Assembly: GCA_021202985.1 (NCBI GenBank)
Contig: JAJQCA010000047.1
Span: forward strand, 98,680 to 162,679
DNA length: 64,000 nt
Source: Alistipes sp.
GTDB taxonomy: Bacteria > Bacteroidota > Bacteroidia > Bacteroidales > Rikenellaceae
Reading direction: 5' to 3'
Below, piece after piece: positions 57,097 through 64,000 of the stretch. How positions within the stretch are numbered: the first letter of the stretch is position 1; every line of letters starts with the position of its first letter. The notes beneath the pieces are model-generated. The model had not been told where the DNA came from and did not search any database. It was given only the letters and a program-made list of their open reading frames with translations. Both the position numbers and the translations under genes were made by a program.

Positions 57097-58008
57097 ATGG
57101 AGAATTACGATTACGGGACGGACCAGGATTATGGCACAAACCCGGCAGGAAACAAATCCATTAAAGGATACCAGATAATAATAATAGTGCTGGCGGTGAT
57201 TCTGGGCGCCCTGTCGTTCCTGTATTACAACCAGATGAACACGCTCAAGAAGGAGTATGCCGTGGAGCGGGATACTCTTACCAACCGGCTGACAAACCTC
57301 ATGTACGAATACCAGGACCTTCGGTCGGAGAACGACACTATCAACCATTACCTCGATATAGAGCGGGAACGTGCCGATTCGCTTCTGGAAAGCCTTACTA
57401 AAGAGCGCAATTTCAGCCGGGCCAAGATACGCCAGTACGAGCAGGAGCTGGGTACCCTCCGCGCCGTTATGCAGACCTACGTCCAGCAGATAGACTCCCT
57501 GAACACCGTCAACAAGCGGCTAATATCGGAGAACGTCACCTACCGCGAACAGATAACCACCGTACGCGCCCGGGCCGAAATGGCCGAGGAGAGGGCTGAC
57601 GAACTTTCGACTAAGCTCCGCAGGGGCGCGGTGATACGTGTGCGGGATATCGCCGTGGTGGCGCTCTCGGCCAATGACCGGGAGGTATCGCGGGCCAACC
57701 GCGCGGCAAGGCTCCGGGTGGACTTCACCCTGTCGGCCAACGAAGTGGCAGACCCGGGCAGCAAGGCCATATACGTAAGAATAACCGGCCCGGACGGCTA
57801 CGTAATGGCCAATTCGACCGGGGCAATGTTCGAATTCGAAGGTGAATACCGGACCTATTCGGCTATGCGGGAAGTGGATTACGACAATAATAAAGACCTG
57901 GGGGTAAGCGTATTCTACAACGGTACCGGGATAACGGCCGGTCGTTACGCCGTGGAGATTTATATAGACGGTTACCTGTCCGGTAACACCGAAGTGGTTT
58001 TACGGTAG
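57097..58008 (+). CDS. Membrane-anchored coiled-coil protein with C-terminal beta domain
   Basis: 303 residues, no named family. A short cytoplasmic N-terminus precedes a single membrane helix (about 26-45). Then comes a long coiled coil (about 50-175) rich in Glu, Arg, Leu and Asn (ERADSLLESLTKERNFSRAKIRQYEQELG), followed by a ~120-residue beta-sandwich-like domain (VVALSANDREVSRANRAARLRVDFTLS to the end). The layout suggests a type II inner-membrane protein reaching into the periplasm. Function unknown; such proteins in Bacteroidetes are linked to envelope structure, but that is conjecture. Closed by a strong terminator. Confidence 0.7.
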   Translation: MENYDYGTDQDYGTNPAGNKSIKGYQIIIIVLAVILGALSFLYYNQMNTLKKEYAVERDTLTNRLTNLMYEYQDLRSENDTINHYLDIERERADSLLESLTKERNFSRAKIRQYEQELGTLRAVMQTYVQQIDSLNTVNKRLISENVTYREQITTVRARAEMAEERADELSTKLRRGAVIRVRDIAVVALSANDREVSRANRAARLRVDFTLSANEVADPGSKAIYVRITGPDGYVMANSTGAMFEFEGEYRTYSAMREVDYDNNKDLGVSVFYNGTGITAGRYAVEIYIDGYLSGNTEVVLR

Positions 58009-58024
58009 TCCATGGGATTATAGT

Positions 58025-58059
58025 AAAAAGAGCCAGGCCCGGCAGGTCTGGCTCTTTTT
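58025..58059. terminator. Bidirectional terminator after the coiled-coil protein gene
   Basis: 12-bp stem AAAAAGAGCCAG/CTGGCTCTTTTT with an 11-nt loop between convergent genes. Confidence 0.88.
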
Positions 58060-58071
58060 ATTTGCGCCCTG

Positions 58072-58458
58072 CTATTTACCCTCCGTGATCGGGTCGGGGT
58101 TTCGGATCGGCTGAAAAGCCCGGCGGGTTTTACGGTTACCGCGCTCGGTGGTGGTTATGAGAACGACATTCTGTGGTATCCGAATAGTGCCGTAATCCTT
58201 ACCGCGGTGCATAAATGCTATGGACGAAATCAGTTTCCCGGCCGACCGCTCTTTTGCTAATGCAAATTCCACTTCCTTATAACCGTAAACAATCCCGTTG
58301 AGTATGAATAATGACGCACTGTCGATTTCGGCTCCGGGGACTGAACTTTCGACCCGGGAAATTACCGAATCGAGCCGGCACTCCTGCCCTGCCGCAACTG
58401 AGGCCGGAAACATGAATATCAACGCAAGTAATAACCTGACCCCTAACTTCCCGTCCAT
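58072..58458 (-). CDS. Small secreted protein, paralogue of its upstream neighbour (copy 2)
   Basis: 128 residues: a signal peptide ending SVAAG, then QECRLDSVISRVESSVPGAEIDSASLFILNGIVYGYKEVEFALAKERSAGKLISS. The same pattern (GQECRLDSV, 'FILNGxxY', 'LAKERSAGK') occurs in the gene at 58443-58970, so the two are paralogues. It is the shorter copy, lacking the C-terminal ~50 residues of the other. The start codon overlaps the end of that gene by 16 bp, so translation is probably coupled. Function unknown; the position of the conserved cysteine just after the signal peptide is notable. Confidence 0.6.
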   Translation of the reverse strand: MDGKLGVRLLLALIFMFPASVAAGQECRLDSVISRVESSVPGAEIDSASLFILNGIVYGYKEVEFALAKERSAGKLISSIAFMHRGKDYGTIRIPQNVVLITTTERGNRKTRRAFQPIRNPDPITEGK

Positions 58459-58970
58459 TTTCGTGTCCTTATAACGAGCAGGCCTTTCCCGTCCGGCCCA
58501 CCGGGACTTTCTATATATTGTATACCGTAAATCTTGCGTGGAGTAAGGGTATGGCGGTAAAAGTCCACATCGTCCGGTCCCAGTAGCACTCCGTCCACTT
58601 CTACGGGTCCCGGCTCGTCCGACATCAGGCGGATAAAATCCCTGCGCAACAGTCTTTTTTTGAGTGGACGCGTAGAAACAGCTATAAAAGCACCATGAAT
58701 TTTATTTCTGCCCCCGTAACCATAATGGGCCTGTATGTATATTGCGGCTGATATTTTCCTCCCGGCCGACCGTTCTTTATCCAACTCCCTTTCTGCCTCG
58801 GGTAGTTCGTAAATCATACCGTTTATTACGAACCTGGTATCGGATTCAATCTCCGCAAGATTATAATTACGCTGTACCCACGCAGACACCGAGTCGAGCC
58901 GGCATTCCTGACCCGAGGCGACCGTCACCGTAAAAAATAAGGTCAATGAGATTATGAATAACTTACCCAT
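58443..58970 (-). CDS. Small secreted protein, paralogue (copy 1)
   Basis: 175 residues: signal peptide (about 1-20), then QECRLDSVSAWVQRNYNLAEIESDTRFVINGMIYELPEAERELDKERSAGRKIS, matching the neighbour at 58072-58458. The extra C-terminal part (VDGVLLGPDDVDFYRHTLTPRKIYGIQYIESPGG..GKGLLVIRT) recalls the plug-like ends of TonB-receptor or carboxypeptidase-type domains: 'xxDVxxxxxLxPxxIxxIxxxxxP...GVIxIxTR'. That could mean a stand-alone plug-like or signalling fragment. It may be co-transcribed with the permease 30 bp upstream. No known family named. Confidence 0.6.
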   Translation of the reverse strand: MGKLFIISLTLFFTVTVASGQECRLDSVSAWVQRNYNLAEIESDTRFVINGMIYELPEAERELDKERSAGRKISAAIYIQAHYGYGGRNKIHGAFIAVSTRPLKKRLLRRDFIRLMSDEPGPVEVDGVLLGPDDVDFYRHTLTPRKIYGIQYIESPGGPDGKGLLVIRTRKWTGS

Positions 58971-59000
58971 AATTGGGGAATTCTATCCGCAGACCACAAG

Positions 59001-60284
59001 TTAATGCACGGCACCGTCGCCTATCTTTTCCGGTTCATGTTTATATTTGAAAATAATGGCAAATACTATCGTTACCACTAACGCATAACCGGCAAAGATG
59101 TACCAGGCCGTACTCCACCCCTCTATCTGCCCCATCGGGGTAGTCTCCGAGTAGACGAACCGGTCGACCACCGCCTGCGCCCCTAGGGTACCTATCGTTG
59201 CCCCCACGCCGTTGGTCATCATCATGAAGAGTCCCTGCGCGCTCGACCGGATACCCGGATCGGTCTCCTGGTTTACGAACAGCGAGCCGGAAATATTGAA
59301 AAAGTCGAAGGCAATACCGTAAACAATCATCGACAGGACGAACATCCAGACACCCGGGCCGGGATTACCCGCCCCGAACAGACCGAACCTCAAAACCCAC
59401 GCGAACATGGCCATCAGCATAACTTTTTTGATTCCGAACCTTCGCAGGCAGAACGGGATTAAAAGTATACACAGCGTCTCGGATATCTGCGACAACGAAA
59501 TAAGAGCGTTGGCGTGGTTGGCCCCGAAGGTGGAAGCGAACGCCGGTATCTCCTTAAAACTCGTTATGAAGGGATTCGCGAAGCCGTTCGTTATCTGGAG
59601 CGAAACTCCCAGGAGCATCGAGAATATAAAGAAAATAGCCATCTTCTTCTGTTTGAAAAGGGCGAAAGCCCTCAGCCCGAGAGCCTCCACGATGCTCTTC
59701 TTCTCGCCGCCTTTATCCACCGGACAGCCCGGCAGGGTGAACGAGTACAAAGCCAGGGCAAGCCCCACGGCTGCCGAAACGAAGAACTGGGCATACGTAT
59801 GCTGGAAGCCTGTAACGTCCACCAACAGCATGGCACAGATAAAACCGACCGTGCCGAACACCCTGATGGGCGGGAAGGCTTTAACCGTATCCAGCCCCGC
59901 CGAGCCGAGAACGCAGTAGGCTACGGAATTGGAGAGGGCTATGGTCGGCATGTAGAACGCCACACTCAGGGCATATAGCGGGAACAGCACCCCGAACTCC
60001 ACGTCCCCACCGGCCGACATGGCGTAATACCCGGCCGACACCATGAAGAGGGCCGCGAGGAAATGGCAGATACCGAGCAGTTTCTGGGCCTGGACCCAGC
60101 GGTCGGCGATAATGCCTATAAGCGCGGGCATAAACAGGGAAACTATACCCTGCATGGCATAGAAAATACCGATATTCGACGCCAGCCCCACCTTCACCAG
60201 GTATGAGCCCATTGAGGTAAGGTAGGCCCCCCAGACGGCATACTGGAGGAAATTCATCAAAACGAGCCTTATCCTTATATTCAT
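59001..60284 (-). CDS. Nucleoside:H+ symporter (NupG/XapB type, MFS)
   Basis: A 427-residue inner-membrane transporter with twelve hydrophobic segments. The opening MNIRIRLVLMNFLQYAVWGAYLTSMGSYL and the loop APIRVFGTVGFI-type sequence are typical of the nucleoside:H+ symporter family, as are SLFVNQETDPGIRSSAQGLFMMMTNGVG and the ending region. It would import nucleosides for salvage. No other salvage genes lie nearby; the two small secreted proteins downstream may share its transcript. Confidence 0.88.
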   Translation of the reverse strand: MNIRIRLVLMNFLQYAVWGAYLTSMGSYLVKVGLASNIGIFYAMQGIVSLFMPALIGIIADRWVQAQKLLGICHFLAALFMVSAGYYAMSAGGDVEFGVLFPLYALSVAFYMPTIALSNSVAYCVLGSAGLDTVKAFPPIRVFGTVGFICAMLLVDVTGFQHTYAQFFVSAAVGLALALYSFTLPGCPVDKGGEKKSIVEALGLRAFALFKQKKMAIFFIFSMLLGVSLQITNGFANPFITSFKEIPAFASTFGANHANALISLSQISETLCILLIPFCLRRFGIKKVMLMAMFAWVLRFGLFGAGNPGPGVWMFVLSMIVYGIAFDFFNISGSLFVNQETDPGIRSSAQGLFMMMTNGVGATIGTLGAQAVVDRFVYSETTPMGQIEGWSTAWYIFAGYALVVTIVFAIIFKYKHEPEKIGDGAVH

Positions 60285-60475
60285 ATATTTAACTTATAGA
60301 GGTTAGACTACCAGAAAGCCTGAATGCGGTAAAATTAAGAAAATATAAATATAAATGCTGCGGTTGAGTTACGGTAATACGCGAAAAAGACCCGCTTACC
60401 TACATTCAAGATGAAATAATTGTTAAATCGATTATAAAGTTATTAACACGAGGGTTCTATAATTGCGAATTGTTA
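60285..60475. other. Intergenic region between divergent permease and TonB receptor genes
   Basis: AT-rich, no gene. Minus-strand TATATTT-like sequences are present near 60342-60355 but none matches the full consensus for the permease. Confidence 0.35.
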
Positions 60476-60483
60476 TAAATTTG
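60476..60483 (+). promoter_or_regulatory. -7 box for the TonB-dependent receptor gene (TAAATTTG)
   Basis: Exact consensus, 171 bp upstream of the ATG at 60655. The ~165-nt leader is pyrimidine-rich at 60550-60580 and holds no ORF of note. Confidence 0.55.
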
Positions 60484-60654
60484 CAAAACTGAACCGAACA
60501 TCATAACGGCCCAGAACCGTAGAATGAAGAAAAGGGTTTTCACCAGTATCTCCAAATGCACCTTCCCCTCCCCTTCCCGGAGGGGCCTGAGTTCCCCGGT
60601 ATATCTTTCTTTTGAACTGAAGAATTTTAACTTTATTACCCAAAAAACTAATTT

Positions 60655-63600
60655 ATGAGAAAACTTGCCTTAATTGTTCTGGCAATGTTCGTTACCTCGG
60701 TTGCGATGGCGCAGGTGACGACTTCGAGTATGAGCGGTAAGATTACCGACGCCAGCGGCCAACCCCTTATCGGTGCAGCTGTTGTGGCAATCCACACGCC
60801 GTCCGGTACTCAGTACGGTACGGCAGTCGACCTGAACGGTAACTACCGTATCCTCAACATGCGCCCGGGCGGTCCTTACACCGTGGCGGTGCAGATGCTG
60901 GGTTACCACACTACCGAATACCAGGGTATAGAACTCGCCCTGGGGGACAACTATGTACTCGACGCGGAGATGTTCGAATCGGCGCTGGGTATGGAAGAGA
61001 TCGTGGTAAGGGGCGTGGGCCGCGATAACATGAACACCGACAGGGCCGGCGCTATCACCACGGTGAACGCCAACAAAATGGCGATGCAGCCCACCACCAG
61101 CCGGAGCCTCAACGATATTATCAAACTCTCACCGCAGTCGGCTACGACCTCCAACGGTCTGGCTATCGGCGGGGGTAACTACCGCCAGTCGTACGTGACG
61201 GTGGACGGTGCGGCGTTCAACAACGCCTTCGGTATCGGTTCCAACCTGCCCGCGGGCGGTTCGCCCATCTCGATCGACGCGCTCGACCAGATGACCGTGA
61301 GCGTTACGCCTTATGACGTTCGCCAGAGCGGTTTCACGGGCGGCGCCATCAACGCCGTAACCAAATCGGGAGATAACGAGTTCAAGGCGAGCGTCTATTC
61401 CTACTTCAACAACGATAACTTCAAGGGTTACAAAATCAAGAACGAGAAGTTCGACAGGGACGAGCAGAAGAACAATATGTACGGTATTACCTTCGGCGGC
61501 CCGATTATCAAGAACAAACTCTTCTTCTTCGTGAACGCCGAAATGGAGCGTGAGATCAGCCCGGGTCCCACAACCCGCGCCCGTGAATCGGCGAACGACA
61601 CCTGGGGAGGCGGTACCAACAACAACCGTCCGACCGTTTCGGATATGGACATGATGCGGGAATACCTTAGGAATAAGTATGGCTATGACCCGGGAATCTA
61701 CCAGGGCTACTCCCTCAACACCCCGAGCTGGAAACTGCTTGCCCGTGTGGACTGGAACATCCACGAGAACCACAAACTGAACGTACGTTTCTCCACCACC
61801 CATTCCAAGTACTCTTCAAGCCCCTCGTCATCGGTGAACCCGGTAGGCTCGTCGGCATACCCGAAAGGAGGTTCCAGGACGGGCAATACCGCAATGTATT
61901 ACAAAAACACCCGATACTGGCAGGAACAGAACTTTACTTCGGTAGCGGCCGAGCTCAACTCTGTATTCGGCCCCGTTACCAACACCCTGAGGGTAACCTA
62001 CTCCCACCAGGACGAGCCGCGTAGCTGGGACGGCGGTACGTTCCCCACTGTGGATATCCTCTCGGACGTGGATAATTCGGACAACGTTCCGTACACTACT
62101 TTCGGTCTCGACCCGTTCACCTACGGTAACCTGCGCGACGTTAAGACTTTCATCGTTACGGACGATGTAAACTGGACCTGGGGCATAAACAACCTTACGG
62201 CCGGTTTCCAGTTCGAATTCGACCGCACCAAAAACGGTTATATGCAGGCCGGAGCAGGTTGGTACGTCTATGAGTCGTGGGACGATTTCGTAAACGACCG
62301 TACACCGTATACTTTCGCGATCACCCACTCCAACAGGGAAGACCTCGCGCAGATATATCCTTCCTTCGATTACCAGCAGTACTCTATCTACCTGCAGGAT
62401 AAGATAGATATTTCCAACAACTTCAAACTCACCGCCGGTATCCGCCTCGAAATACCGACGTTCCCGAGCCTGAAGGATAACTACAACCCGGAATTTGCCA
62501 GCCTGAAATTCAACGGCAAGTCCTACTCGACCGACCAGATGCCCAAGGCCCGCGTACAGGTTTCGCCGCGCGTTGGTTTCAACTGGGACGTAATGGGCGA
62601 CCGCAGGCATGTGATAAGGGGAGGAACGGGTATCTTCACCGGCCGTCTGCCGTTCGTGTGGATAGTTTCGGCCGTGGGTAACAGTAACGTACAGCAGACA
62701 AGTTACTCTTACTACAATCCTTCCGTAAATAATCCTTCGAGGATACCAGGTTTCCATACCAATATCTCCGATATCCTCGACGATTTGTACGGGGGGAATT
62801 TCAATCCTTCCAATATAATCGCCCCTCAGAACCCAACCATCATGGACAAGAACCTGAAAATGCCTTCTACCTGGAAGACCTCGCTTGCCTATGATGTACG
62901 CCTGCCGGGTGACGTGTTCGGTTCACTGGAAGGAATTTACAACCGCGACATAAATTCGGTAGTTGTTACCAACTTAGGCTTAAAAGACCCTACTGAAAAC
63001 GGACTGAGAGTGTCTGCAAATGATATTCGTGATTATTATAATCCGGATGACCTATATTATGCCACAAACTCGGAAGGATCCGATGTAAAACCATATCTTA
63101 TTGAAAATATAAATAAGAATGGATGGTACTATTCGATAACCGCCAAGCTCGAGAGGTCGTTCAGTTTCGGTATGTCGGTAATGGCCGCCTATACCTACTC
63201 CGACAGCCGGACCCTTACCGACGGTATCGGCGACCAGGTCACTTCCGCATGGTCTACAAATAACTACTCAGTTAACGGGGTAAACAACCACTCCCTGAGC
63301 TACGGCAGTTATGTAGCCCCGCACAGGGTTATCGCGGCGCTGGATTTCCGGATTAAGAAGAACACTTCGCTCGGCCTCTTCTACGAAGGAAGCAACCTGG
63401 GTTACTACGGCTCTTCGAGTTATACTTACACCCGTTTCTCTTATACTTACACAACAAATATCGTAGGAGACGGAGGTGCCAGCAACCTTCTTTATGTTCC
63501 CGCCTCCAAAGACGAGCTGACCTTTATCGACTATGCCGACGGCTCATACTCGGCAGCGGATCAGGCAGAGGATTTCTGGGCATATGTAAACCAGGATAAA

Positions 63601-63960
63601 TACCTCAAATCGCGCAAAGGCCAGTATGCGGAACGTAACGGCGCCAAAATGCCGTGGAGGAGCCGCTTCGACCTGAAATATGTTCGCGACTTCGATTTCG
63701 TTGTGGGCGGCAGGACAAACACCCTCCAGTTGGGCGTTGACATTATCAATGTTGCAAACCTTATAAACAGGAAATGGGGCAACATGAAGACCGTGAACAA
63801 CGCCACCCCGCTTGCCGTCGTTACCGATGCTAATAAAGACATTATAGGTTTCCGTTTCCAGAAGAACGGCTCGGAAACCCTTACCAAGACCTTCAGCCCT
63901 GTGGCTCGTTCGGCATCCACGTATGCCTTCCAGTTCAGCCTGAGGTATATCTTCAATTAA
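60655..63960 (+). CDS. TonB-dependent receptor with carboxypeptidase-like N-terminal domain (Oar-like)
   Basis: 1101 residues. Signal peptide about 1-19 (ending AMAQ). A carboxypeptidase-regulatory-like beta domain follows at about 26-110 (SGKITDASGQPLIGAAVVAI), then the plug from ~115 (MEEIVVRGVGRDN...SLNDIIKLSPQS...VTVDGAAFNNAFG), then a large barrel ending in the aromatic FQFSLRYIFN. No SusD partner follows within the window, so it is probably an Oar-type receptor, which take up peptides or other polymers rather than glycans. A ~135-bp stretch around 62985-63125 is much more AT-rich than the rest and encodes a presumed extracellular loop. The stop is 40 bp from the window's end. Confidence 0.9.
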   Translation: MRKLALIVLAMFVTSVAMAQVTTSSMSGKITDASGQPLIGAAVVAIHTPSGTQYGTAVDLNGNYRILNMRPGGPYTVAVQMLGYHTTEYQGIELALGDNYVLDAEMFESALGMEEIVVRGVGRDNMNTDRAGAITTVNANKMAMQPTTSRSLNDIIKLSPQSATTSNGLAIGGGNYRQSYVTVDGAAFNNAFGIGSNLPAGGSPISIDALDQMTVSVTPYDVRQSGFTGGAINAVTKSGDNEFKASVYSYFNNDNFKGYKIKNEKFDRDEQKNNMYGITFGGPIIKNKLFFFVNAEMEREISPGPTTRARESANDTWGGGTNNNRPTVSDMDMMREYLRNKYGYDPGIYQGYSLNTPSWKLLARVDWNIHENHKLNVRFSTTHSKYSSSPSSSVNPVGSSAYPKGGSRTGNTAMYYKNTRYWQEQNFTSVAAELNSVFGPVTNTLRVTYSHQDEPRSWDGGTFPTVDILSDVDNSDNVPYTTFGLDPFTYGNLRDVKTFIVTDDVNWTWGINNLTAGFQFEFDRTKNGYMQAGAGWYVYESWDDFVNDRTPYTFAITHSNREDLAQIYPSFDYQQYSIYLQDKIDISNNFKLTAGIRLEIPTFPSLKDNYNPEFASLKFNGKSYSTDQMPKARVQVSPRVGFNWDVMGDRRHVIRGGTGIFTGRLPFVWIVSAVGNSNVQQTSYSYYNPSVNNPSRIPGFHTNISDILDDLYGGNFNPSNIIAPQNPTIMDKNLKMPSTWKTSLAYDVRLPGDVFGSLEGIYNRDINSVVVTNLGLKDPTENGLRVSANDIRDYYNPDDLYYATNSEGSDVKPYLIENINKNGWYYSITAKLERSFSFGMSVMAAYTYSDSRTLTDGIGDQVTSAWSTNNYSVNGVNNHSLSYGSYVAPHRVIAALDFRIKKNTSLGLFYEGSNLGYYGSSSYTYTRFSYTYTTNIVGDGGASNLLYVPASKDELTFIDYADGSYSAADQAEDFWAYVNQDKYLKSRKGQYAERNGAKMPWRSRFDLKYVRDFDFVVGGRTNTLQLGVDIINVANLINRKWGNMKTVNNATPLAVVTDANKDIIGFRFQKNGSETLTKTFSPVARSASTYAFQFSLRYIFN

Positions 63961-63981
63961 ATGTTAATAAAAAAATAACAA

Positions 63982-64000
63982 AGGGGGCTATCTCGCCCCC
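63982..64000 (+). terminator. Start of a terminator hairpin after the TonB receptor (cut by window end)
   Basis: GGGGGC and GCCCCC around a short loop, at the very end of the window, so the T-run is not visible. Confidence 0.5.

Overview
The window is from a chromosome of the Bacteroidota, most likely order Bacteroidales. Four observations support this. Many genes carry a Bacteroidetes-type -7 promoter box (TAnnTTTG), a few with a TTTG/TTG -33 box 19-20 bp upstream. Most genes lack a Shine-Dalgarno sequence. The gene content is typical: short ProS, long IspG, M49 dipeptidyl peptidase III, a DPP5-like S9 peptidase, and a TonB receptor with a carboxypeptidase-like N-terminus. A futalosine-pathway menaquinone gene (mqnA) is present. 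The GC-rich coding sequence would fit an Alistipes/Rikenellaceae-like genome, but that family placement is inference. There are no rRNA genes, CRISPR arrays, integrases or recognisable transposases.

Layout. 1-5.8 kb: end of a helicase gene, a probable structured RNA, then priA, comF, mqnA and corA on the plus strand. 5.8-6.04 kb: a mirror-symmetric palindromic element between convergent genes. 6-9 kb: a receiver/ATP-grasp signalling protein, divergent from an acetyltransferase-like gene. 10.4-15.4 kb: a minus-strand block with recO, two tandem paralogous membrane proteins and a dipeptidyl peptidase III lipoprotein. 15.5-22 kb: panC-panD, an M16 peptidase and a thioredoxin-fold lipoprotein. 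22-30.8 kb: a frameshifted Na+/Ca2+ exchanger, an LRR lipoprotein, a ROK kinase, a polyprenyl synthase, a DMT exporter, an OmpP1/FadL porin and a low-complexity lipoprotein. 31-37.5 kb: proS, a U32 protein, an EEP protein, mnmA, rimM and rpsP (translation and tRNA modification). 37.6-41.3 kb: hsp20, a lipoprotein, tRNA-Arg and an AT-rich GH28 gene, which looks like an accessory patch beside the tRNA. 41.5-47.8 kb: flavin oxidoreductase, DEAD helicase, cold-shock protein, transglutaminase-like protein and nadE. 47.9-58 kb: S9 peptidase, Nudix/pyrE, SRPBCC, ispG, recG, a DUF3108 protein and a coiled-coil membrane protein. 58-64 kb: two overlapping paralogous secreted proteins, a nucleoside permease and a large TonB-dependent receptor.

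Functionally most of the window is housekeeping: replication restart and recombination repair (PriA, RecO, RecG); cofactor synthesis (PanC, PanD, NadE, MqnA, IspG, polyprenyl synthase); and translation (ProS, S16, RimM, MnmA, tRNA-Arg). Added to this is a peptide-scavenging cell envelope (M16, M49 and S9 peptidases, porin, TonB receptor). Promoter positions correct several naive start codons.

The most unusual objects are the 259-bp mirror element at 5778-6036, whose two halves keep the same hairpin architecture through compensatory base changes; the structured RNA at about 249-463; the sigma-54-like promoter and Gln-rich insertion of hsp20; the orphan receiver/ATP-grasp protein; and the homopolymer frameshift in the exchanger gene.
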